64,000 bases of DNA from Tangfeifania diversioriginum (lineage in GTDB: Bacteria; Bacteroidota; Bacteroidia; Bacteroidales; Prolixibacteraceae): assembly GCF_900141875.1 (NCBI RefSeq), contig NZ_FQZE01000027.1, positions 1 through 64,000 of the forward strand, written 5' to 3'. Made by a program: the position numbers and the translations under genes. The notes beneath the pieces were generated by a model that was not told the DNA's origin, made no database searches, and saw only the letters and a program-made list of their open reading frames with translations. Shown one piece after another: positions 56,770-64,000 of this stretch (position 1 is its first letter; the number at the start of each line of letters is the position of its first letter).

Positions 56770-57387
56770 ATGAAATTTAAAATTTCATTTCTCCTTTCAA
56801 TCTTACTCCTGGTGATTTCTTCAGGTAGTGCACAGGATAACAAAAGCTCCGTAAATTTAAATACTCAGATTAGCAATTTTTTAACCGAATATTTTTCTCC
56901 TATTAATCCAGGTATTGAAATTCTGTATCAAAATAAAGTTACGAGCCTATTTTCTATCTCTGCAGGAATTAATTACAGTTTCACTTCAGGGCAAAAATCA
57001 GTAGGAATAAAAAGCAATTTTAAAAGGAGGTATCATGAAATATTTGTTCCTGTAATTTTAAAAGGAAGAATCAGCGATGGATTTAATGCCGCATTCGGAA
57101 TCTATCCGGGATGGTTGTTCAATGGAAAAGAATTTTATAAGGGAAGTTCAACCGGCGGATGGAACGATAATACCCATAACACGGGTTATGATGAAAGCTC
57201 GAAACTTGCAGCGGATTTGTTTTTTGGACTGGAACTTTTTGATTTCGTAAAACTAAACAAAAAGAACCATTCGATAAAATTTACACCTTTTCTGAAATAC
57301 CGGCTGAATGAAAACTGGCTGGATGAAACCAGAGACAACCCAATCAGTTTAGGAGTGAAAATCAATTACCGTATAAGACTGAAATGA
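56770..57387 (+). CDS. Small outer-membrane beta-barrel protein, unknown function
   Basis: A 205-residue protein with a signal peptide (1-21, ending GSAQD) and a strand pattern like small porin-family barrels (SVNLNTQISNFL, SLFSISAGINYSF, SLGVKINYRIRLK at the C-terminus). No catalytic motif is visible. It is monocistronic, downstream of the mobile element copy. AT content is somewhat higher than in its neighbours. Confidence 0.7.
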   Translation: MKFKISFLLSILLLVISSGSAQDNKSSVNLNTQISNFLTEYFSPINPGIEILYQNKVTSLFSISAGINYSFTSGQKSVGIKSNFKRRYHEIFVPVILKGRISDGFNAAFGIYPGWLFNGKEFYKGSSTGGWNDNTHNTGYDESSKLAADLFFGLELFDFVKLNKKNHSIKFTPFLKYRLNENWLDETRDNPISLGVKINYRIRLK

Positions 57388-57450
57388 ATTTTGAAAGCCA
57401 TCCGCTAAGCAGTTTTATCCGCCTGACGGAATTCAGGCATTCGCTTATCC

Positions 57451-58242
57451 CTACCAGACCGTTTTCATTGAACCACCATCAACAGCCAAACTCGACCCTG
57501 TGATGTACGATGCTGCCGGCGACAACAAAAATGCACCGGCTTTCCCGAATTCCTCTGTGGTGCCATACCTTCCGATGGGAATGTTTGCTTCATTTTTTTG
57601 CCTGACTTCCTGAACGGGAGTTCCCGTTTTTTCGGAAATATTCTGATCGAGTGCTTTCAGGCGATCGGTGTTGATGCGGCCCGGCAGCAGGTTGTTCACC
57701 CGGATGTTTTCACCCGCCAGTTCGTTGGAAAGGCTTTTCACTAAGCTGGTCACTCCCGAGCGGAACACATTGGAAAGCAGCAAGCGGTCAACCGGCTCTT
57801 TTACCGACATGGAAGTGACCGTGAGAATGGCACCGCCTCCGCCAGCCCGCATAACCGGTAGTACACCTCGGATTAACCGCACTGCGCTCATCAATGTCAG
57901 GTTGAATGCTGCCTCCCAGTCGTCATCTGAAAAATCGTCAAAATTTCCCGGAGGCGGGCCTCCTGCATTTACCACAAGGCCGTCGATGCGTTCAAAGGCT
58001 CTTTCAACACTGGTAACCCAGCTGGTTATTGATTCATCATTTGCAGCATCAAAAACTGTAGCGTGAATTGTGGAGCCAGTTTCGCTTCGTAACGTTTCTG
58101 CTGCTTTTTCAACCTCTTTTTTTGTACGGCTGGCGATGCAAACCGTGGCACCGTTTTTTGCCAGTTCGCGTGCGATTCCATATCCCAGTCCCTTACTGGA
58201 AGCCGCTACCATAAATATTTTCCCTTCAATCTGTAAATCCAT
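57451..58242 (-). CDS. Short-chain dehydrogenase family protein with altered active site
   Basis: A 263-residue Rossmann protein with a cofactor site (AASSKGLGYG, 13-22) and VVNAGG (90-95). Ser144 (TVTSMSVKEP) is at the catalytic serine place. The usual Tyr-x-x-x-Lys is replaced: LLLSNVFRSGV puts Ser157 and Arg161 where Tyr and Lys belong. A subgroup with NAGGPPPG and LSNxxRxG is known in many bacteria, so the change is a subfamily trait, not decay. Its reaction is unclear. It lies convergent to the barrel-protein gene. Confidence 0.85.
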   Translation of the reverse strand: MDLQIEGKIFMVAASSKGLGYGIARELAKNGATVCIASRTKKEVEKAAETLRSETGSTIHATVFDAANDESITSWVTSVERAFERIDGLVVNAGGPPPGNFDDFSDDDWEAAFNLTLMSAVRLIRGVLPVMRAGGGGAILTVTSMSVKEPVDRLLLSNVFRSGVTSLVKSLSNELAGENIRVNNLLPGRINTDRLKALDQNISEKTGTPVQEVRQKNEANIPIGRYGTTEEFGKAGAFLLSPAASYITGSSLAVDGGSMKTVW

Positions 58243-58480
58243 GTTTTTTAAATTTCAATGAGCAAAAACCAAATTCTCAATAAATTACAATTAACAATAC
58301 TTAATTGTTGAACAAGAAAAGCATAACTCAAGATACGAATTGCCAAACCGTCCGGTTCCCAAGTGAGGGGGTAACCCTGGTCGTTTAAAAAATTAAGCGC
58401 ATCCAGAAATTATTAAATTGTGCTGAACAGGAATCAGGAATTAATGTTATCTTATTTTATAATTCGAGACAATTGTTGTT

Positions 58481-59269
58481 ATGCGAACCCGTATTTTATT
58501 TTTCATTTTAATTATAATCATAGTTTCTTCCTGCAGTCAGCCGTTTCCTGAGTCGGTTACCAGTCCTGTAGAATCAGAAATAGTGAATTTGAAAGACAGC
58601 CTTTTCAGTGGTTTTGAAACAGGGTGGGATACACAAAATGCGGATTCCGGGAATGAAATTTATCCTGAAAATTTAGAGTCGATTCAGAATGGATATATTG
58701 CGAAAGATGAGCGTTTTGACTTAAGAGCGTTTGAAGAAGGGTGGCAAAATTTCAGGAATGAAATGGGCAGCGGCACCGGGGGAAAAGAAGCCACCCAAAA
58801 ATGGTTTGAAATAACCGGATTACTGTTCCAGTTAACCGGAGATGTTGTTTATGCTGAAGAACTTGAACGGATTGCTTTTACTAATTTTTTTGGCACAGCA
58901 AATGAAAATGAGTTGGAAAAAATGATTGGGCCTTATGTTTTTACACGGAGTGTGGACCACATTCATGTGAACCTGTTTACACCTGCCGAAATAAGTTACA
59001 ATCACTCGCTGGGCGGGGATGTTGGCATTACGCAGGAAACCGATTATCCCCGGAGTGGCAGCATCAAATTGCATTTCAGCATGGAAACCAAGCGGTATAT
59101 CGAAATTTTTGTTCGTATTCCAAGCTGGGCAGATGCATCGGTGGAAGTGAAAGGGGTGAAATATTTTGCTGTGCCGGGCAATTACTGCAAGGTGGCCAAA
59201 AAATGGAAAGAGGACGATGTGGTTGAAATTGAATTTCCGGTAACCGACAAGCCACAGTATCTCCGGTAA
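58481..59269 (+). CDS. Lipoprotein resembling the C-terminal part of GH127 (DUF1680) proteins
   Basis: A 262-residue lipoprotein (lipobox VSSC, about Cys18). From about residue 110 it follows the late part of beta-L-arabinofuranosidase (GH127) proteins: LTGDVVYAEELERIAF, VDHIHVNLFTPAEI, ETDYPRSGSIKLHF, IFVRIPSWADASVE, KVAKKWKEDDVVEIEFP. Normal members are about 600 residues and have a catalytic barrel that is mostly missing here. It could be a deletion relic that kept a signal and frame, or a binding module. Convergent with sdaA, with 1 bp between stops. Confidence 0.7.
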   Translation: MRTRILFFILIIIIVSSCSQPFPESVTSPVESEIVNLKDSLFSGFETGWDTQNADSGNEIYPENLESIQNGYIAKDERFDLRAFEEGWQNFRNEMGSGTGGKEATQKWFEITGLLFQLTGDVVYAEELERIAFTNFFGTANENELEKMIGPYVFTRSVDHIHVNLFTPAEISYNHSLGGDVGITQETDYPRSGSIKLHFSMETKRYIEIFVRIPSWADASVEVKGVKYFAVPGNYCKVAKKWKEDDVVEIEFPVTDKPQYLR

Positions 59270-59270
59270 T

Positions 59271-60476
59271 TCAACATTTGGGCAGCGCACTCAGCCGTGC
59301 CAGTCCGCCGGTTGATGTTTCGCGGTAATGGCTTTGCAGGTCGATGCCTGTTTTGTACATGGTTTCCACCACCTCATCAAAACTAACGCGGTGCCTTCCG
59401 TCCGAAATCATTGCATAGGTGTTGTGCGAAACTGCCCGCTCGGCGGCAAATGCATTGCGTTCGATACAGGGGATCTGGACCAGTCCGGCAATCGGGTCGC
59501 AGGTGAGGCCAAGATGATGTTCCAGTCCCATTTCTGCCGAATATTCAATTTGAAAAATTGTACCCCCGGTTAATTGTGTGGCCGCTGCCGAAGCCATGGC
59601 ACAAGCGGTGCCAACTTCTCCCTGGCAACCCACCTCAGCTCCCGAAATTGAGGCATTGGTTTTTACAATATTGCCAATCAGTCCGGCAGTTGCCAGTGCC
59701 CTTAATAATGATTGCTTATCGGGTTTATATACTTTTTTGAAATATTTGAGGACCGCCGGAAGCACGCCACTAGCTCCGCAGGTTGGTGCGGCAACAATTT
59801 TTCCGCCTGCTGCATTTTCTTCTGAAACAGCGAGAGCATAAGAAAAAAGCTGGGAACGGCGCTTGAATGGTGTGGCAAAATTCTTTCCTTTCGCGTAAAA
59901 CGACTGGGCTTTTCGGGGCAGTTTTAATACACCGGGCAAAACACCTTCTTCATCTAGGCCTCGTTTTACGGAGGCCTCCATAACATCCCATACTTCTTCG
60001 AGGTACGTTTTGATGTCCTTTTCTTCGAATGCAAAAACATATTCCCACAGCTGAATCCCGTTTTCTGTACAATAGTTAAGAATATCAGCCATTTTGCGGT
60101 GCGGGTAAATATCAGAAGTTTCCCTTTCGGTGAAATCGTCGGTAATCGTGCCACCACCAATACTGTAAGCTGTCCACTCGGCGGTAAGTTTGTTGGCTGA
60201 GTCAAACGCCTTGAATTTTAGGGCATTGGGGTGTTTAGGCAGAAATGTCCGGGGTTCCCATTCAATTTTCAGATCACGGTTTTTAAAGGTGTCTTTAATG
60301 GTAATATCGGTAAGGTGGCCTTTGCCGGTGGCCGCAAGGCTTCCGTATAAAACCACTTCAAAACGGTGGGCACTTTCATTTCTATCTAAAAAACGCGCGG
60401 CTGCTTTTTTGGGGCCCATTGTGTGGCTGCTCGACGGGCCGTGCCCGATTTTATATACTTCCTTTATCGATTCCAT
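59271..60476 (-). CDS. sdaA: L-serine ammonia-lyase (iron-sulfur)
   Basis: A 401-residue serine dehydratase that makes pyruvate and ammonia. SIKEVYKIGHGPSSSHTMGP opens the beta domain. Cysteines for the [4Fe-4S] cluster are in APTCGASG, GTACAM and LTCDPIAGLVQIPC. The ATG at 60476 (MESIKE) is preferred over 60509 because homologues begin there. A single chain carries both alpha and beta domains. It is not in an operon. Confidence 0.95.
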   Translation of the reverse strand: MESIKEVYKIGHGPSSSHTMGPKKAAARFLDRNESAHRFEVVLYGSLAATGKGHLTDITIKDTFKNRDLKIEWEPRTFLPKHPNALKFKAFDSANKLTAEWTAYSIGGGTITDDFTERETSDIYPHRKMADILNYCTENGIQLWEYVFAFEEKDIKTYLEEVWDVMEASVKRGLDEEGVLPGVLKLPRKAQSFYAKGKNFATPFKRRSQLFSYALAVSEENAAGGKIVAAPTCGASGVLPAVLKYFKKVYKPDKQSLLRALATAGLIGNIVKTNASISGAEVGCQGEVGTACAMASAAATQLTGGTIFQIEYSAEMGLEHHLGLTCDPIAGLVQIPCIERNAFAAERAVSHNTYAMISDGRHRVSFDEVVETMYKTGIDLQSHYRETSTGGLARLSALPKC

Positions 60477-60796
60477 CGGGCGTAAAAATACTGTAAATGA
60501 ACGGGACAACCGAATTTTTAAGTGAAATTGAGATTATTTACAAGCAAACTTTTTGAGTAGGTGTTGAAATTATACTGGAAACGTATTGAGTACCTGTTTA
60601 TCGGTTTGTGCCTCATCGACTCGCAAGGATGCTAACGGCATAAGCACCAATTTTCAAACAAAAGAAATTCAACATGTTTGGAGTTTTGCATTTGAGTTAT
60701 TGGAATTTGTTTGATATTTGTTGATTGATTTTTGGAATTTAATTGTGATTTGGTTATTGTTTTTTGGAGTCTGTTTCTAACGGAAATATTGTAGTC

Positions 60797-61567
60797 ATGG
60801 AAAAATTTACTATCACACTCGCTCAGCCCGACATTATTTGGGAACAGCCACAGACTAACCTCAACAAGTATTCGGAAATGCTTGCGCCGGTTGATAAAAC
60901 CGATCTGATTGTTTTGCCTGAAATGTTTACTACAGGTTTTTCAATGCAGCCGGAAAAACTAAAAGAAAGCATGGATGGACCTGCTGTGCAGTGGATGAAA
61001 AAACTGGCAAGCGAAAAAGATGCAGCTGTAGTTGGAAGCCTGATAATTGAAGACAACGAAAAAGTTTTTAACCGCCTGGTCTGGGTTTTTCCCAATGGCA
61101 AAATTGAAATTTACGATAAACGCCACCTGTTTACAATGGGCGAAGAAAATCGGCATTACTCGGCAGGTTCTGAAAAACGGATTGTGGAATACAAGGGCTG
61201 GCGGTTTTGCCCGCTGGTTTGCTACGATTTGCGTTTCCCTGTGTGGAGCCGCAATACCGAAGATTACGATGTGCTCATTTACGTGGCCAACTGGCCGGCA
61301 CCACGCCACGAGGTTTGGAAAACGCTGCTGCAGGCCCGCGCCATTGAAAACCAGGCGTATTGCGTTGGTGTAAACCGTACCGGAACGGACGGGGCCGGCC
61401 TGGATTATCTGGGAGATTCTGTATTAATCGATGCCAAAGGAAATGCCCGTTTCCTGGGCGCCAACGAACAGGTGACTTCTTTTGAGGTTTCGATGGTCGA
61501 ACTTCAAAAATTCAGGAAAAAATTTCCGGTGTTGAATGACAGGGATGAGTTTCAGTTACTACTTTAA
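60797..61567 (+). CDS. Nitrilase-family omega-amidase (YafV-like)
   Basis: A 256-residue carbon-nitrogen hydrolase. The catalytic triad is visible as Glu in VLPEMFTTGFS, Lys in YDKRHLFTM and Cys in LVCYDLRFPVW. The sequence best fits the omega-amidase group, which removes alpha-keto acid amides of glutamine and methionine. The ATG at 60797 (MEKFTITLAQPD) is chosen over 60764, since homologues begin at the strand TITLAQ. It converges with the MBL gene (4-bp overlap of ends). Confidence 0.92.
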   Translation: MEKFTITLAQPDIIWEQPQTNLNKYSEMLAPVDKTDLIVLPEMFTTGFSMQPEKLKESMDGPAVQWMKKLASEKDAAVVGSLIIEDNEKVFNRLVWVFPNGKIEIYDKRHLFTMGEENRHYSAGSEKRIVEYKGWRFCPLVCYDLRFPVWSRNTEDYDVLIYVANWPAPRHEVWKTLLQARAIENQAYCVGVNRTGTDGAGLDYLGDSVLIDAKGNARFLGANEQVTSFEVSMVELQKFRKKFPVLNDRDEFQLLL

Positions 61568-62346
61568 AATTCCAGCAGCATCCCGGTTTTGAGCTGCGGA
61601 TTGCCAAATGCTGCATGAAATGCCGCAAGTGCAGGCAGCTCGGTGCAGTGCGACGGAAAAATTTCATCCACTCTTTCATTTTTGAAATATTCGATGGTTT
61701 TGCGGGTTTGCTCGTCGTTGTGTTTCAGGTGAAATCCGCCGAGAACGGCCCTTACATCCGAAATGCCGGTTACTTTTTTGGCATGTTCGGAAATGTTGCA
61801 GATGCCGGAATGCGAGCAGCCGGTAATTACAATTAACCGGTTTTTCACAACTGCTGCCAGCGCCGAGTCATCGGGAATAAGATCATCGTGCTGAAAATCA
61901 TCCACAAAAGAAGTGGATTGTGCTTCAAAATCATTATTTCGCGGAATTTCTCCCAAATACCAAAGGTGCTCAGTGATTTGAAGTGGCTCGCCTGTTTCGG
62001 TAATGCTGAAATTTTTCTGCAGCGATTTTTTGCCAACCGATAGTCCTACAGGCGATAAATCGCGCTTTCGAAACCGGTGGATGAAAGCACCGGGGTGGGT
62101 GATGAGTTTTTTGTTTTGCAGGTGTTTAAGCCCGTCGCCATGATCCCAGTGGCCGTGGCTCAATACCACTTTTTCAACTTCGTCTTCAATGTCAATTCCC
62201 AGTTGCCGGGCATTTTTCAGAAACACATCGGAATGCCCGGTGTCGAACAATATTTTTTGATCGTCAATCTCAATAAAATAGGAGATGCCGTGTTCAGCAA
62301 GAAGTTTTCCTCCTGCAGCGTTTTCTGTTAAAATTGTAATTCTCAT
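61564..62346 (-). CDS. Metallo-beta-lactamase-fold hydrolase
   Basis: A 260-residue MBL-fold enzyme with HGHWDHGDG (about 64-72), a zinc site, and TGCSHSGICNI plus GGFHL further on. This arrangement is that of the group related to dihydropterin-beta-RFAP synthases. No methanopterin pathway is expected here, so the substrate is unknown. It starts 4 bp inside the end of the MFS transporter gene (ATGA overlap), so the two are co-translated and perhaps functionally linked. Confidence 0.88.
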   Translation of the reverse strand: MRITILTENAAGGKLLAEHGISYFIEIDDQKILFDTGHSDVFLKNARQLGIDIEDEVEKVVLSHGHWDHGDGLKHLQNKKLITHPGAFIHRFRKRDLSPVGLSVGKKSLQKNFSITETGEPLQITEHLWYLGEIPRNNDFEAQSTSFVDDFQHDDLIPDDSALAAVVKNRLIVITGCSHSGICNISEHAKKVTGISDVRAVLGGFHLKHNDEQTRKTIEYFKNERVDEIFPSHCTELPALAAFHAAFGNPQLKTGMLLEF

Positions 62347-63563
62347 CTTTTGCAGTCGATTTTAAAAATGAAAAAAGCAGCCAGTGAAATAATAATCATA
62401 AACAGCACAAAAAAGGCCTGAAATCCGAGTAGTTCGATAATGGTTCCGGCAACAAGCGGGAAAAGCGCCGGCAGAATATTTCCGGCTCCGGCAAAGCCAG
62501 TGTAAAGTGCCCGGTTTTCGTTGCCCGAAATCTCGAGCAGCAGGCCATTCATTGTCATTGTATAGAGGGCATAAACCAGGCCTCCCATCACAAAAATGTA
62601 TTTCAGCCACGAAATATCAGTGATAAAAAGCGGCATCATTCCGAGTATCAGTGATAAGCCTACATTGCTGTAAAGCAGCAGGTTGTATTTTAATTTTTTG
62701 GCACCCATCAAAACCAGCGCGCTGATAAAAACAATTCCGATGACTTTAAACAACAGAAAAGTTCCGGTGTCGGTACTTTTTGCCGCAAAAATTTCTTTGG
62801 CATAAAGCACCACAAACGGCAAAAATGATACGGCAATTCCCTGGGTGTTAATGAATCCGAGAAACCAAATCAGTTGTCTGTTCTCCCTGATTTCTTTTTT
62901 TAACACTTTTAAAAAACCTTTCAAACTTGAAATTTTAAGTGTGGAAGGCACCGTTTCCTTCAGGTTCCAAAATCCGAGTGATGCAATTAGCAGCAGCGTG
63001 GCACCAATAAAAAACATAAACGAATAGTTCACCGGAAAGTCGCGGATAACAAGCACTCTGCGGGCCAGAAACGCGGCGCCAAGAACGATGGATCCGGAAA
63101 TGATTTGGCGGGCCGAAAAGAAAGTTTTCCGTTTTTCAGGATTGATTGATTTCCCGAGAATATCGAAATAGCTGATGTTGGCAAAAGCCCCGGTAAACGA
63201 AAAAAGGGTGATGAAAAGAAACATCAGCCCAAGCATGAAACCCGACGTGCTGCTTTGAAGAAAAAAGAGCAGTGCGCCAAGTCCGGCCAGTGCAAACACA
63301 CGGGTGTTGATGCCAAAAAGCAGGTAATTTTTTTTGTAGGTTTTGTTGCTCAACCACGGGGCAAAAAACAGTTGGGTAAACTGCGCGCCACCCAACATAA
63401 TGGCCGTCATAATTCCAATATGGATTGCTCCACCGCCGGCTTCAACCAACATGGCCGGAATCACTGTGTCAACATCCATGAAATTTTTGGCCATGGCCAG
63501 AAATGCCGCATGCCACAAAAACGAGCGAAAGTTGTGGTTCGATATTTTTTTGGGTAGTACCAT
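62343..63563 (-). CDS. Major facilitator superfamily transporter
   Basis: A 406-residue protein with twelve probable membrane segments and the loop between helices 2 and 3 (APWLSNKTYKKN). The middle cytoplasmic loop (about 205-225) is basic. The substrate is unknown. It is the first gene of a two-gene unit with the MBL hydrolase. Confidence 0.88.
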   Translation of the reverse strand: MVLPKKISNHNFRSFLWHAAFLAMAKNFMDVDTVIPAMLVEAGGGAIHIGIMTAIMLGGAQFTQLFFAPWLSNKTYKKNYLLFGINTRVFALAGLGALLFFLQSSTSGFMLGLMFLFITLFSFTGAFANISYFDILGKSINPEKRKTFFSARQIISGSIVLGAAFLARRVLVIRDFPVNYSFMFFIGATLLLIASLGFWNLKETVPSTLKISSLKGFLKVLKKEIRENRQLIWFLGFINTQGIAVSFLPFVVLYAKEIFAAKSTDTGTFLLFKVIGIVFISALVLMGAKKLKYNLLLYSNVGLSLILGMMPLFITDISWLKYIFVMGGLVYALYTMTMNGLLLEISGNENRALYTGFAGAGNILPALFPLVAGTIIELLGFQAFFVLFMIIISLAAFFIFKIDCKR

Positions 63564-63634
63564 TTGTTACTTTTTTTGCTTGCAACAAAGGTCAACATTT
63601 TTTTTGATATGCCTCTCCCTTGGTCAAATTCCTG

Positions 63635-64000
63635 TTACACTCCCGGATTGATTTGTGTTTTGAGCACTCCCTCTTTTATTTGGAAAAGCATGTACCCGGA
63701 TGATTTGTTGGTGAGTTCATCCCAAAGCCATTTGTGATGTTTTTGAAGAACAGCAACTACCTCTTCGGGCTTTTCTTGCTTAATTATTACGGGGATGAAA
63801 TGTTTATTGATCATTTTTATATTTTCCCCGAATTGCCGTGAAACCAGCACTGAAACACCTTGCTTTTTTAATAATTTAATTACAGACTGTCCTTTTTCTT
63901 CTAAATTAAGGGTACCTTCGTTTTCTACATTCCTGTACGGGTTAATCATCTGTTTTTCAAATTTCAGCTCATCGTTCTCCAGTTTGTAAATAACAAAGTT
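63635..64000 (-). CDS. NifX/NifB-like dinitrogenase iron-molybdenum cofactor domain protein (partial)
   Basis: The gene runs off the right edge: the frame stays open to 64000 (FVIYKLENDELKFEKQMINPY), so the visible 122 codons are the C-terminal part. The pattern QSVIKLLKKQGVSVLVSRQFGENI is that of NifX/NifB C-terminal-like domains, which bind iron-sulfur or metal clusters. The gene need not be tied to nitrogen fixation; such domains are common in anaerobes. The true start is outside this window. Confidence 0.8.
   Translation of the reverse strand, partial: NFVIYKLENDELKFEKQMINPYRNVENEGTLNLEEKGQSVIKLLKKQGVSVLVSRQFGENIKMINKHFIPVIIKQEKPEEVVAVLQKHHKWLWDELTNKSSGYMLFQIKEGVLKTQINPGV

Overview
The window is chromosomal DNA of a Bacteroidota bacterium, most likely of the Marinilabiliales/Prolixibacteraceae type (the rank below phylum is inference). 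Reasons: several genes and the tRNA have the Bacteroidota promoter form TTTG-N18/19-TAnnTTTG; Shine-Dalgarno sites are mostly absent; and the order bamD / omega-like subunit / coaBC / DUF4835 / recN is typical of the phylum, as are the zapA-like/rny pair, the GH95 fucosidase, the sulfatase and the tricorn-type protease.

Positions 301-6804 hold a very large CRISPR array: 100 repeats of 30 bp and 99 spacers, counted by hand. Positions 7030-15363 hold the full type I-B cas operon on the minus strand, in transcription order cas6, cas8b, cas7, cas5, cas3, cas4, cas1, cas2. A WYL-domain regulator follows at 15454-16365. Read on the minus strand, the repeats end in ATTGAAAT, the usual type I-B 5' handle. 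Transcription therefore runs cas6 to cas2, then leader (6805-7029), then array, and the decayed repeats at 301-461 are the leader-distal end. The array contains a five-spacer block duplicated with one spacer exchanged, an exact spacer duplicate, and a trio of related spacers whose differences respect a reading frame. A sequence resembling the CRISPR repeat overlaps the cas6 start codon and may be a regulatory site.

Positions 16366-18130 are a decayed accessory stretch: a GC-rich region with strong hairpins, a broken helix-turn-helix gene with its old terminator, and a frameshifted OsmC-like gene. Positions 18246-22346 carry a dinB-dnaE2-type mutagenesis cassette with a 21-bp palindrome upstream. 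Next come a membrane protein, a mobile-element-like repeat, tRNA-Pro(GGG) and trxB.

Positions 25314-48865 are mostly core genes: an alpha-oxoamine synthase, the bamD-recN cluster (with coaBC broken at a run of ten A), a sulfatase, a tricorn-type protease, rplS, a C69 peptidase, a Cys/Met PLP enzyme, anmK, an M23 peptidase, the zapB-like/zapA/rny group with a possible 6S-like RNA, rarA and a TPR protein. Positions 48953-64000 carry tag, a C1B peptidase, two beta-barrel-like proteins, a GT2 glycosyltransferase, a barrel-less SusC-plug-like protein, a GH95 fucosidase, an atypical SDR, a GH127-like fragment, serine dehydratase, a nitrilase-family amidase, an MBL hydrolase plus MFS transporter pair, and a NifX-like protein cut by the window edge. 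Two families of short inverted-repeat elements, two insertions with visible target duplications, lie between genes here.
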